From assembly GCA_015234115.1 (NCBI GenBank), contig JADFWP010000009.1, positions 1 to 64,000 of the forward strand: a DNA stretch of 64,000 nt, given 5' to 3'. The DNA comes from Magnetococcales bacterium. Lineage in GTDB: Bacteria > Pseudomonadota > Magnetococcia > Magnetococcales > Magnetaquicoccaceae. Positions 1 to 7,786 of the stretch are shown piece by piece. Below the pieces are notes generated by a model. That model was not told the DNA's origin. It ran no database searches and worked only from the letters and a program-made list of their open reading frames with translations. Within the stretch, counting starts at the first letter, position 1. Every line of letters begins with the position of its first letter. A program made the position numbers and the translations under genes.

Positions 1-456
1 ATCCAATACATCGTTGATCACCCCCAGCAACGCCTTGGCCGAGTGGTGCATGGTCTCGGCAAAATGACGCTGATGGGGATTGAGCCGACTCTCCAGCAGC
101 ATCTCGGCCATGCCCAGCACCACATTCATCGGCGTGCGAATCTCATGGCTCATGGCTGCCAGAAAATCGCTTTTGGCCTGATTGGCGCTTTCGGCCTGCG
201 CCTTGGCCTGGCCCAACGCCTCGCCACTCAAACGCAACATCTTGATCAGCCGCAACAACACCGAAACCACCAGTGCCGAAGCAACCAGCGCAGTCACCCC
301 GCCGGTCACCAGAAAATCACCACGGAAGGTTCCATGATACAGATAACCCATGCATAATACAATCATCATTGTCAACAACTCGGAAAGCAGAATGGCAAAC
401 CATAGAATTTGCATTGGCTTCCAGCATTGCAACCGATCGATGATCCAGTCAAACAT
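1..456 (-). CDS. Sensor histidine kinase, N-terminal part (runs off the window)
   Basis: The first 152 codons are present and the frame is open to base 1. Two hydrophobic segments (about residues 18-40 and 45-68) suggest a short membrane-anchored input region with almost no periplasmic domain. They are followed by a linker and the HisKA phosphoacceptor motif SHEIRTPMN at about residue 98, where the His is the autophosphorylation site. HEIRTPMN is typical of hybrid kinases that carry their own receiver, but the ATPase domain and anything after it lie outside the window. The start at 456 is favoured by a GGGGG-type ribosome site just upstream, and an in-frame stop precedes it. The signal and partner are unknown. 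The metacaspase gene upstream on the same strand is separated from it by a terminator, so the two are probably not cotranscribed. Confidence 0.88.
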   Translation of the reverse strand, partial: MFDWIIDRLQCWKPMQILWFAILLSELLTMMIVLCMGYLYHGTFRGDFLVTGGVTALVASALVVSVLLRLIKMLRLSGEALGQAKAQAESANQAKSDFLAAMSHEIRTPMNVVLGMAEMLLESRLNPHQRHFAETMHHSAKALLGVINDVLD

Positions 457-567
457 CACGCCCCCGCAGTCATGACCTGACCCTGGCCAGTACAATAAAC
501 AAGAGCCGATTATTATCCTGTCAACTGGAAATGGCAAACCGATTTCTGCATGTTCTGCCGTTCCTGC

Positions 568-596
568 AAAAAAAAGGGAGGCCGACAACGCCTCCC
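568..596 (-). terminator. Rho-independent terminator after the metacaspase gene
   Basis: A perfect 7-bp stem (GGGAGGC/GCCTCCC) with a short loop is followed on the minus strand by eight T residues. It lies downstream of the metacaspase gene and upstream of the histidine kinase start, so it should separate their transcripts. Confidence 0.85.
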
Positions 597-623
597 TCTT
601 TAAATATGCGACATTCCAACCGG

Positions 624-737
624 TTATTGCAATTCAGACAACTTGCGCAACGCCTCGGTCTGCTTCCTCACCCTCCAACCGTGGAACTCCCTGACGGAAG
701 TTCCACAGCCACCTACCGGATGGAGGAGATCCCTCAC
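624..737 (-). other. Possible small frame or gene fragment with a cytochrome-like C-terminal tail
   Basis: After the metacaspase stop an open frame of 37 codons runs from a GTG at 737 to TAA at 624 and ends in [10 protein letters not shown]. The octahaem cytochrome encoded at 2684-4831 ends in EELRKLPELQ, and about 40 bases before both stops are clearly alike. No ATG, no good ribosome site and no haem motif are present. It could be a relic of a second cytochrome gene, or a short stretch copied with the cytochrome 3' end. I do not claim that it is expressed. Confidence 0.25.
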
Positions 738-751
738 CCCGCGGTCCCGAT

Positions 752-1573
752 TCAGGTAAAGATCGGCTGCTTCATGTTCGTCGCGTCACACTCCAGTTGC
801 GGGGTCTGGGAGGCATGGAGTGAATTTTTCATATAGAGCGAGATCTGGCTATCCAGTTTCGCCCGAATGATCCCTTTCCCGGCCCCGCGCAGACATTTGC
901 AGAAGGCATAGGTGAAGAATCCACGCTGCACCCCGTTGATCGGTCCCTCTCCGGAGGTCTGACTGTCCCTGCAACCCGCCCACAGAACATGATTCATTTT
1001 ATTATCGATCACCGAATTCCTGAAAACGCGACGATTCTTCAGTTCCGGATTGGCATCGATCAGGAAGGAGTGATCCAGGGAGGGACGAATGCTCCGGATG
1101 AGGGTCTGATTGTCACCGGCATTCAGATCACGGGTGCCGGTCCCGGAATGGCAGGAATCCAGGATCACTTCCAGAGTGACCTCGCTGGAATTGATCCCCT
1201 TGAACAGCGCTGCCAGATGGTCATCGGTAATCATGTCTTTTTCCACCTGCATATCCTGTGGGCAAATCGTCTCATCCTTGTGATCAACCATCTCATCACC
1301 ATTCACATCCACCACCTGGGAACCGTGACCGGAATAGTGGAAGATCCGCAGATCGCCCTTTTTGGCTCCGGTAACCAGCCATTTCAGTCCCGCCAGGATA
1401 TTGGCGCGGGTGGCATTGCCATCGGTCAGGATGCGCAACTCGCCAGGAGTCGGATGAATCACCCCGAGTGATATCAGGGTATTCGCCATATCCTTCACAT
1501 CATTGACACACCCCCCCAGAGGATTGATGTAGGCATACTTGTTGATACCAACCAGCAAAGCTTTTGCACCCAT
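752..1573 (-). CDS. Type I metacaspase / caspase-like peptidase (family C14)
   Basis: This 273-residue protein is essentially a bare caspase-haemoglobinase fold. It starts with MGAKALLVGINKY, typical of strand 1 of the p20 domain. The catalytic dyad is intact: His83 in HYSGHGSQ and Cys141 in LDSCHSG. An acidic segment between them (about residues 92-118) fits the calcium-binding and substrate pocket region of metacaspases, which usually cleave after Arg or Lys. There is no signal peptide, so it should act in the cytoplasm unless exported by an unusual route. No second effector domain is attached. A role in cell death, protein turnover or conflict is not shown by the sequence. The start at 1573 is preceded by GGGGAAGAATC, an acceptable ribosome site. 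The gene stands alone between a terminator and an AT-rich intergenic region. Confidence 0.9.
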   Translation of the reverse strand: MGAKALLVGINKYAYINPLGGCVNDVKDMANTLISLGVIHPTPGELRILTDGNATRANILAGLKWLVTGAKKGDLRIFHYSGHGSQVVDVNGDEMVDHKDETICPQDMQVEKDMITDDHLAALFKGINSSEVTLEVILDSCHSGTGTRDLNAGDNQTLIRSIRPSLDHSFLIDANPELKNRRVFRNSVIDNKMNHVLWAGCRDSQTSGEGPINGVQRGFFTYAFCKCLRGAGKGIIRAKLDSQISLYMKNSLHASQTPQLECDATNMKQPIFT

Positions 1574-1928
1574 GATTCTTCCCCTTCATTGTGTATTGGA
1601 AATATTGACCAACCAGATCCCGGATTGGCACACCTCATGCGCATGACCGGCCCGATCTCCCCGAGGCGCGTTGCGGAACCTCGCCACGCCATCTCATGAT
1701 TTCAGGCTGTCATGCTTCATGATCTGGATCCGATTCTAGCCCATACCCCATTTCTGAAAATCGCTGAGTTACATAATTTGCTATCCTATTTTCTATCCAT
1801 TTTCTTGCAAAGAATCCTGGATCGTTATCGCAGATTGTGGTATTTATGGAAAATTGATTTATTTTTTATTATAATTTACATATATAAAATCACTTAAACA
1901 ACACCAACGTCCCGTCGCGAGAGCCGCC
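1574..1928. other. AT-rich divergent intergenic region
   Basis: This region lies between the divergent metacaspase and NarL-type regulator genes. Bases about 1760-1895 are markedly AT-rich, with poly-T tracts and TATAAT- and TATATA-like words shortly before the regulator start. It probably holds promoters for one or both genes, but I cannot assign exact -35/-10 boxes. Short open frames here have no support. Confidence 0.4.
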
Positions 1929-2735
1929 ATGATACGTCTCTTTCTTATTGATTATCATGCCATTGTGCGTGTTGGACTCAGACAGATCCTGGCCGGGAAT
2001 CAGGACTTCCGGATCGTGGGCGAAGCGGCCAATGGACGGGAAGCCTTGCACAGATTGCGTTCCCTGGATTGCGAAGGGGTGGTGTTGGAAATCGATCTGC
2101 CCGAAGTGGGCGGACTGGAGATCCTCAGGTGGCTTCGGATTCACCGACCCAAGGTCAAAGTGGCCGTCCTGACCTGGCACAATGCCGAACACCTGGCACA
2201 GGAGTCGCTCAGCGCCGGAGCCATGGGTTTTTTGACCAAAGATTGCGCCCCGGATCTCCTGTTGTTGGCCGCACAGAAGATTTTTCAGCAGAATCGCCGT
2301 TATGTCAGCCCGGAACTGGCGGAAAGACTGCTGGATCGGATGGGAACACCGCACCAGTCCACGGGGCTGGATGCGCTCTCTCCCCGCGAGGTCACCATTC
2401 TGCAAAAGCTGGCCCAGGGCTTTTCCCAGACCCGTGTGGCCCAGGAATTACGCATCAGCCTGAGTACCGTGGCCACCCATCGACGTCACATCCTGAAAAA
2501 ACTGGGAATCGAAGACACCCCCGCCCTGGTGAACTATGCACTGCATCATCAACTGATCGGTGGGAGCCGCCATCAGACCGGCACTGGAGCAGAGCATGAA
2601 AGGATACGGCCCGAAACCGAATCGTCATCCACACGCACACGCATGGATGACGATTCGATGATTCTGGATGGGTCAGACGATCTTCATTGCAGTTCAGGCA
2701 GCTTGCGCAGCTCCTCGGCCCGCTCCGGAGGATAA
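1929..2735 (+). CDS. NarL/FixJ-type response regulator with a degenerate receiver pocket
   Basis: The protein has 268 residues. Residues 1-120 form a receiver and about 145-210 a LuxR-type helix-turn-helix (LSPREVTILQKLAQGFSQ, then VATHRRHILKKLGI). The normal phosphoacceptor Asp of the L-D-I/L-x-M-P motif is Glu54 (LEIDLPEVGG). The second acidic residue of the pocket, normally DD, is D8-Y9. The conserved Lys (FLTKD) and Thr (LTW) remain. An Asp-to-Glu change can mimic phosphorylation, so this may be a constitutively active or non-phosphorylatable regulator. After the DNA-binding domain comes a polar, low-complexity tail of about 55 residues that overlaps the converging cytochrome gene by 52 bp, so read-through of an ancestral stop is possible. 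No partner kinase is adjacent. Targets are unknown; the neighbouring cytochrome operon is a guess. Confidence 0.88.
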   Translation: MIRLFLIDYHAIVRVGLRQILAGNQDFRIVGEAANGREALHRLRSLDCEGVVLEIDLPEVGGLEILRWLRIHRPKVKVAVLTWHNAEHLAQESLSAGAMGFLTKDCAPDLLLLAAQKIFQQNRRYVSPELAERLLDRMGTPHQSTGLDALSPREVTILQKLAQGFSQTRVAQELRISLSTVATHRRHILKKLGIEDTPALVNYALHHQLIGGSRHQTGTGAEHERIRPETESSSTRTRMDDDSMILDGSDDLHCSSGSLRSSSARSGG

Positions 2736-4831
2736 CCCAAAGCCCGGAAATCGAGGATTCCGCTCTTGGCGTGACACTCCTTGCAACCGCGCCCCTCTTT
2801 CTGGATGCCATGGTTGATCATCAACGAACCCATCTGCCGCATCCAGTGCGCCTCGACGTTTTTCAACTGGCCCGCCTCATCCACCGGATACTCGGCCTTC
2901 CATCCCCCCACTCCGAAGTAGCGCATGAACTCATCCATCATGTAGAGCTTGAACGGGGTTTCGTACATCCGCTTCAGAATCGGATGCTCCAGCGCCTTCT
3001 TCACCGAGGCCTTCGGATCGCCCGATTGATAATAGGTCGGATAGTCGAAAGGCAGAATCATCGCGCCGAACGGTCCCTGGTTGTTCATATCCTCGTACAT
3101 GATGGCGTTGAACACCTTGAAGGGATAGATCCTGCTCTGGCCCTGGGCCATGATGGGACGGATCTTCTCTTCGATCATGGCTTTGCGTTTTTCCAGCATC
3201 TCCGGCGACAAGGCCGACAACGGATCGGTCGCCTCGCGCACATAACGCTCCACGTCAAGATCCGGATAGCTCTTTTTCAACTCGACCGCTGCCTGACGAA
3301 TCGCCTCCACGGCCTTGGGATCCTCGATCTTCACCAATTGCCGCATCAATGGATTGTACGAGCCATCCCCGACCGGATTGTCGCCCAATGCATTGGCCAA
3401 GAACGAGCCGTTGCCGTTGAACCACAGGAAGGTGAAACCCCGGCCCGCTGCGCCGCTCTGATAGACATCCTTGAAGACATACGCCCCCTCCTCGGCATTC
3501 CAGACCGGATGAATCCAGTCGCGCAGCACGGTATTGTCATCGCGCAACTGCTTGATGTGACACGCCTCGCAAGAGACCCGCGCCACATGACCATTGAGCA
3601 GTGCCCGCTCTTCGGTATCCTTCACATGCGGGGCCGCGGTGTGACACGATTCGCATTCGACCTTCTGGCCCGGCAGGTCGTTGGCCACCAGATCCACGCC
3701 CAACGTGCCGCGCGGAATCTTGTGCCCCTGGGGCTTGTGACAATCGGTGCAGGTCATGCCCGCCTTGGCGTGCACATCATGCTCGGGCTGGATCGAGTTG
3801 CCCCGTTTGGCACCCGGATGCAACAGCCGTTTGTTCTGATGACCCAGATTGTCCGGCGCCGCCCCCTGAGGCAGGGATTTCTCCAGATCCCCGCCCATGT
3901 TGTGCTGATGGCAGTTCAGACAGGTCTGATTGGTCGGCGCACCCACCGTGAGCGCCGCCTTGAGGGAACGATCCTGATTCCACCGTTTGCCATTGAGATC
4001 CTCGATCACGTAACGCTGGTTCATGTCATACAGCGGGCTGTGACAGATCAGACAGTCGATCCCGGCCTTGGCGCTCGCCGGGGCGTCATGGAACGGCAAC
4101 ATCTTTTCCGTGGCCGGATGATAACCGCCGCCGATGTGACATTGACCGCACCCTTCGCTGCGGGTCTCCACCGCCCCATTGGCATGCTCGGGTTTGGTCT
4201 GAACCAGATCGGCCCAGCCGGTCCAGGTGAAGGAACCAGGAACCCCGCAGGCCCGGTCGATCTTGCCCACCGGAATCGGACGGGTTCCGGCGCCATTGAC
4301 CTGACGACCATCAAAGCCATAGGTGGAAGAACCAGCACTGCTGCTCTGGAATTTGAAATGGACCGAATCCACGATATCCTGCATGGTGTCCACCTCGCGG
4401 ATCTGACCATGCGAATCCGCCACCTTGATCGTGGCATGACAGGTCAGACAGGTCTCCGGCCCCTTGTATTGCCGGATCCCCGCCTTGCGGAAATACTGAA
4501 TGTGCGGATAGGGCGACTGCCGGGCAAACGAGCCGGTTTTCATCAACATGTTGACCTTCAGGCGCCGGGCAAAGGGCACCTCTTCGCTCACGGTCTGGGC
4601 CATGGCCCGTTGCTGACGATGGTCACGGGTCAGGGAATCGGCCAGAGCATCGAACTCCCGCGCGCTCAATTCGACGCTGTTGGCATAGGTCAAGGGCGCA
4701 TTGGTCACCCCGATATAGTGCTCCAGCAGTCCGGGATAGATCCAACGCACCACCCCGACCGTCACGCCCAAACCGAGCAGAATGGCGATCCGTTTGACAT
4801 GCCGTGATTGGCGGATCTGTTGGGTGTTCAT
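2684..4831 (-). CDS. Octahaem c-type cytochrome, tetrathionate reductase (Otr) family
   Basis: The predicted 715-residue protein has eight CxxCH haem motifs, in order CLTCH, CGQCH, CLICH, CLNCH, CTDCH, CESCH, CEACH and CKECH. The last is only about 25 residues from the C terminus. An uncleaved-looking hydrophobic segment near residues 14-33 would anchor it in the inner membrane with the haems in the periplasm. Its length, the spacing of the motifs and the long haem-free stretch before the last haem match the Otr-like family, members of which reduce tetrathionate, nitrite or hydroxylamine in vitro. The physiological substrate cannot be read from sequence. The start at 4831 overlaps the stop of the cytochrome b gene by 4 bp (ATGA), indicating translational coupling. 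An upstream in-frame start inside the cytochrome b gene is rejected. Together with the next two genes it probably forms a quinol-to-periplasm electron-transfer complex. Confidence 0.88.
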   Translation of the reverse strand: MNTQQIRQSRHVKRIAILLGLGVTVGVVRWIYPGLLEHYIGVTNAPLTYANSVELSAREFDALADSLTRDHRQQRAMAQTVSEEVPFARRLKVNMLMKTGSFARQSPYPHIQYFRKAGIRQYKGPETCLTCHATIKVADSHGQIREVDTMQDIVDSVHFKFQSSSAGSSTYGFDGRQVNGAGTRPIPVGKIDRACGVPGSFTWTGWADLVQTKPEHANGAVETRSEGCGQCHIGGGYHPATEKMLPFHDAPASAKAGIDCLICHSPLYDMNQRYVIEDLNGKRWNQDRSLKAALTVGAPTNQTCLNCHQHNMGGDLEKSLPQGAAPDNLGHQNKRLLHPGAKRGNSIQPEHDVHAKAGMTCTDCHKPQGHKIPRGTLGVDLVANDLPGQKVECESCHTAAPHVKDTEERALLNGHVARVSCEACHIKQLRDDNTVLRDWIHPVWNAEEGAYVFKDVYQSGAAGRGFTFLWFNGNGSFLANALGDNPVGDGSYNPLMRQLVKIEDPKAVEAIRQAAVELKKSYPDLDVERYVREATDPLSALSPEMLEKRKAMIEEKIRPIMAQGQSRIYPFKVFNAIMYEDMNNQGPFGAMILPFDYPTYYQSGDPKASVKKALEHPILKRMYETPFKLYMMDEFMRYFGVGGWKAEYPVDEAGQLKNVEAHWMRQMGSLMINHGIQKEGRGCKECHAKSGILDFRALGYPPERAEELRKLPELQ

Positions 4832-5454
4832 GGTTTTTCCTCCGTCAGGGTTGAGCCGACCACCATTTTCTTGAACTCGCCAAACACCGTCTCGCCAGCC
4901 GTGGCCAGATAGAGGTGTCCGATCAAAAAGAGCGTGAGGAACAGGGCCACCCCATAATGCAACACCCCGATCACCCACAAGGCATCCATGCCCAGAACGT
5001 GTTCCGGCAGCCATTCGTGCAGGAAAAACCCCAGACCCGACAGGATCAACATCGGCACCATCCCCCCCATCACGCCCAGATAGGTGAGTTGCTGCAACGG
5101 ATTGAACTTGGCCTCACGGGTCGCCGGAAAAGGGTGCGGGGCCTGACGGAAGATCCCCACCCCATAAAACAGGATTTGGGCCAGCAAACGGTTCATCAGT
5201 CCGGCCAGCCGGGGGCGATAATGAATCCCGTTGCCCCCGCGCAGATTGCCGATGGCAAAGATCACCCAACCGAGGGTCATCCCGATGCCGAAAATATTGT
5301 GCAGCACCCGGGCCGTGTTGAAAGGGATCAACCAGGCGCCCGGTGCGGCAAAGTGCAGACTGATTCCGGTCGCCAGCAGCACCAGAAAACAGAGCGCATT
5401 GCTCCAGTGCCAGATGCGGATCCAGACCGGATAGAGTTCAGTGGTGGATTTCAT
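4828..5454 (-). CDS. Cytochrome b561-like membrane subunit (thiosulfate reductase cytochrome b type)
   Basis: This protein of 208 residues has four or five membrane helices. It begins with the YPVWIRIWHWSNALCF pattern seen in b-type cytochrome subunits of thiosulfate reductases and hydrogenases. Histidines in helices 1 (HWSN), 2 (VLHNIFG) and near the end (VLHYG, GHLY) can ligate two b haems. It should exchange electrons between quinol and the periplasmic multihaem cytochromes encoded on either side. I chose the start at 5454 because GGGGAG lies seven bases before it; a longer form from 5511 would add a non-membrane stretch overlapping the upstream gene. It overlaps the heptahaem gene by 17 bp and the octahaem gene by 4 bp, so the three are certainly one transcript. 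Confidence 0.87.
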   Translation of the reverse strand: MKSTTELYPVWIRIWHWSNALCFLVLLATGISLHFAAPGAWLIPFNTARVLHNIFGIGMTLGWVIFAIGNLRGGNGIHYRPRLAGLMNRLLAQILFYGVGIFRQAPHPFPATREAKFNPLQQLTYLGVMGGMVPMLILSGLGFFLHEWLPEHVLGMDALWVIGVLHYGVALFLTLFLIGHLYLATAGETVFGEFKKMVVGSTLTEEKP

Positions 5455-6382
5455 GGTGATCTCCCCTTGCGACCAGAAAACGGGCCAAACCATGGAGCGC
5501 AACCCCGACAATCGTCAAAACAACCAGACCAATGCCACCCCAATCAAGCCATTGGTTGCGGGTCATGCCGATGACATAGGCATCGTTCATCACCACCGAA
5601 TGAACAAAACCAGCCGTGCGGCGCTCCTCGCGGGCGCGATGACGATACAGTTTGGCCGCCAGGATCGAATCGCGGCTGTGACAGGATTCGCACGCCCGCA
5701 CCGCATGATCCCGACCCAGAATGAAATGGCTGCGCTGGCTCTCCCCACCCGTGTGACACTCGACACAGCGCACCTTGTTCCAGTGGCGGGTCGCCTCCGG
5801 CAACCAGGCATGGGTCTGTTCCAGGGTGGAAAAAAGCCGTCCGCTCTGACCCAGAATGGCCTCCGGCGCATCGTGGCAATGACGGCACGTCCGATTCTCC
5901 CGCGCCACCACCGAGGTCAGATGCTCCTGCGACTGCCCCGACAGCGTGCGAAAATCATGAGGATTGTGGCAGGAAAAACAATCGAAAGAGTCCTGCAACG
6001 CCTGATAATGGATGCTGCGCTGGAAGCTCCGTTCAATGGATTCAAACAAGGCGCGAGGGAAATTCTTGCTCTTTTCATGACAGCCGAGACATTCGAGCCG
6101 CTCACGCCGCGCCTCCGGAAAATGGGGATAGACCTCAAAACCGGCGGCATGGCAGTCGCGGCAGGCCAGTTTCTTGTGATCGGAAAGGGCCATGGCCTTG
6201 GGATCAATGGAGAGATCACGCAACCCGCCGGTCTTGGCATCCCGATAGGCCAGGGTGGACATGCTATGGCAACGCAAACATTTTTCATCGCTCTGGGGGG
6301 ATGCTGCCACCTGTTGGTCACCATGAAACACAATCAGCGCGAACACCAATGATATAAATTTTTGCTTCCGGCTGGCGTTCAT
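5438..6382 (-). CDS. Heptahaem c-type cytochrome with C-terminal membrane anchor
   Basis: The protein has 314 residues, with a signal peptide at about 1-27 (FISLVFALIVF then AASPQ). Seven CxxCH motifs follow: CLRCH, CRDCH, CLGCH, CFSCH, CRHCH, CVECH and CESCH. A transmembrane helix near residues 278-300 tethers it to the inner membrane, and a His-rich tail (HHEIHH) follows. It most likely relays electrons between the cytochrome b subunit and the octahaem enzyme. The start at 6382 follows a GAGGG site. The gene lies 102 bp downstream of the ankyrin gene and the gap contains a strong hairpin, so the amount of transcript reaching the cytochromes may be tuned there. The exact subfamily name is not recognised. 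Confidence 0.87.
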   Translation of the reverse strand: MNASRKQKFISLVFALIVFHGDQQVAASPQSDEKCLRCHSMSTLAYRDAKTGGLRDLSIDPKAMALSDHKKLACRDCHAAGFEVYPHFPEARRERLECLGCHEKSKNFPRALFESIERSFQRSIHYQALQDSFDCFSCHNPHDFRTLSGQSQEHLTSVVARENRTCRHCHDAPEAILGQSGRLFSTLEQTHAWLPEATRHWNKVRCVECHTGGESQRSHFILGRDHAVRACESCHSRDSILAAKLYRHRAREERRTAGFVHSVVMNDAYVIGMTRNQWLDWGGIGLVVLTIVGVALHGLARFLVARGDHHEIHH

Positions 6383-6417
6383 GGCACCCTCTTCGGGGAT
6401 CCCCCCCTGATCTCTGA

Positions 6418-6453
6418 CCGGGGGGCCTCGTCCAATCAGACGAAGCCCCCCGG
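6418..6453. terminator. Strong intergenic hairpin between ankyrin and cytochrome genes
   Basis: The arms CCGGGGGGCnTCGTC and GACGAnGCCCCCCGG pair around a six-base loop. No T run follows on the minus strand, so it may be an mRNA-stabilising or processing hairpin or a leaky terminator, not a full stop. Confidence 0.5.
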
Positions 6454-6484
6454 AGTGGATGAAACCATACCCATCAGACGTGGT

Positions 6485-7447
6485 TCATGCGTTCTTGCCC
6501 GGATCCAGCAGACGGTTCATGGCTCGGGTGGCGCCAATCCGCAGATAGTCCTTGGCCGTTTTGCCGTTCTGGTCCACCAGATCGGTCTTGATGCCCCGCT
6601 CCATGAGCAGCTTGGCCGTATCCAGATAGTTGTAACGGGCCGCAAACATCAGGGCCGAAGATCCCTCGTAGTTGACGGCATTGATGTCCGCGCCATGGTC
6701 AAGCAGCAGCCGGACAATCCCGACATACCCTTTTTCCGCTGCGGCCAGAAGCGCCGTGCAGCCGCATTCGTGCCGGAAGGTGAGATCCGCACCACGCTCC
6801 AGCAGCGCGGCAACGATGGTCTCATGTCCCGACTCGGCCGCGATCATCAGCGGAGTGTAACCCTGTTTGTTCTGCACGTTCGGCGTGGCCCCGGCATCGA
6901 GCAGCGCGGTCACCACCGGTTCATGGCCCCGTTTGGAGGCGATGATCATCGGGCTGTCGCCCCGTTTGTCGATGGTGTTGACATCCGCACCACTCTCGAT
7001 CAACCGTTTGAGCATCTCGTCAAAGCCGTACTGGGCTGCGCCAAAGATCGCGGTCTGACCCGAACGGTTGGCGATGTTCGGATTGGCACCCGCCGCCAGC
7101 AGCATCTCGACAATCGCCCGATCATTCCAGCGGGCAGCCAGGCCCAGCGGGGTGAATCCCGACGGATCCACCGCATTGACATCCGCTCCGGCCTTGAGCA
7201 GAGCGCGCACCACCTCGGCATGGCCGTTCTCGGCCGCCCAGGCCAGCGGGGAGATCTTCAGATTGCCATGACTTTCGACACTCACCCCCCGATCCAACAA
7301 GGCCTGGACCTTGGCCACATCTCCTTCCATGGCTGCCACCGCAAGGGCATTGTCCACTTTGGGCGGGGCGCGATCACCGAATTGAACCGCCATCACGCCA
7401 GCCACAGCCATGATGGAGAGAGTCAGTGCGATTTTGGTGGTGTTCAT
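6485..7447 (-). CDS. Periplasmic ankyrin-repeat protein
   Basis: The protein has 320 residues. A signal peptide or N-terminal anchor occupies about residues 5-22 (IALTLSIMAVAGVMAV). The rest is about eight ankyrin repeats of 33 residues, with typical cores such as GFTPLGLAARWND, GYTPLMIAAESGH and LLLDHGADINAV. No catalytic domain is present, so it should act as a protein-binding scaffold in the periplasm. As the first gene after the sigma-54 promoter and on the same strand as the cytochromes, it may help to assemble or position them; similar ankyrin proteins protect haem catalases in other bacteria, but that is only an analogy. The start at 7447 has a good ribosome site (CAAGGAGAACGACC). Confidence 0.85.
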   Translation of the reverse strand: MNTTKIALTLSIMAVAGVMAVQFGDRAPPKVDNALAVAAMEGDVAKVQALLDRGVSVESHGNLKISPLAWAAENGHAEVVRALLKAGADVNAVDPSGFTPLGLAARWNDRAIVEMLLAAGANPNIANRSGQTAIFGAAQYGFDEMLKRLIESGADVNTIDKRGDSPMIIASKRGHEPVVTALLDAGATPNVQNKQGYTPLMIAAESGHETIVAALLERGADLTFRHECGCTALLAAAEKGYVGIVRLLLDHGADINAVNYEGSSALMFAARYNYLDTAKLLMERGIKTDLVDQNGKTAKDYLRIGATRAMNRLLDPGKNA

Positions 7448-7554
7448 GGTCGTTCTCCTTGCCGGTATCTTTCATCGGTCCGATTGATCCGGAACCAACC
7501 CCTCAAGAGCGGTTCCGGGTTGTGTTTCTTGTTAAGGATCTTGTCTTTAATACC

Positions 7555-7569
7555 GCACAGGCCATGCCA
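7555..7569 (-). promoter_or_regulatory. Sigma-54 (-24/-12) promoter for the ankyrin-cytochrome operon
   Basis: On the minus strand the sequence reads TGGCATGGCCTGTGC. It has GG and GC at the required 12-base spacing and matches the TGGCAC-N5-TTGC consensus at nearly all key positions. A transcript would start near 7543, giving a leader of about 95 bases before the ankyrin gene. The divergent gene encodes a sigma-54 activator, which supports the call. Confidence 0.65.
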
Positions 7570-7676
7570 TGGTACGGACATCAGTCACCAGCCAGGCAAT
7601 ACCCCATTGATCGCATGGATGAAAAATTTGCAAAATCACAAATCGTGACAGCCGTTACCTGTTAACGAAATCAAAA

Positions 7677-7722
7677 ATGGAACACATTTCAATCCCGGAT
7701 GACACAAAAAACCATGTTCCAT
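7677..7722. promoter_or_regulatory. Inverted repeat, likely activator half-sites
   Basis: ATGGAACA (7677-7684) and its exact complement TGTTCCAT (7715-7722) are 30 bases apart. Their core resembles the half-site of the adjacent 7733-7749 palindrome (TGGRACA). They sit about 135-180 bases upstream of the predicted sigma-54 start, the usual distance for enhancer sites. Confidence 0.45.
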
Positions 7723-7732
7723 TGAGACAGAT

Positions 7733-7749
7733 TGGGACATAATGTCCCA
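7733..7749. promoter_or_regulatory. 17-bp palindrome, candidate enhancer/operator of the sigma-54 activator
   Basis: TGGGACATAATGTCCCA is a perfect palindrome around one central base. It lies about 195 bases upstream of the predicted sigma-54 start and just before the activator gene, so it could serve both activation of the cytochrome operon and autoregulation. It covers the first possible ATG of the activator (7742), which argues for the later start at 7787. Confidence 0.55.
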
Positions 7750-7786
7750 TGGCACACACTGTTTCCGCGACCGGAGTTGCAATGAC

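Noticed and set aside
1712-1897. A 61-codon plus-strand gene in the AT-rich region
   Set aside because: No ribosome site, low-complexity hydrophobic end caused by the AT-rich promoter DNA.
2687-4807. Long plus-strand open frame opposite the octahaem cytochrome
   Set aside because: It is the antisense of eight CxxCH motifs, has no domain of its own and no ribosome site. It is a shadow of GC-rich coding DNA.
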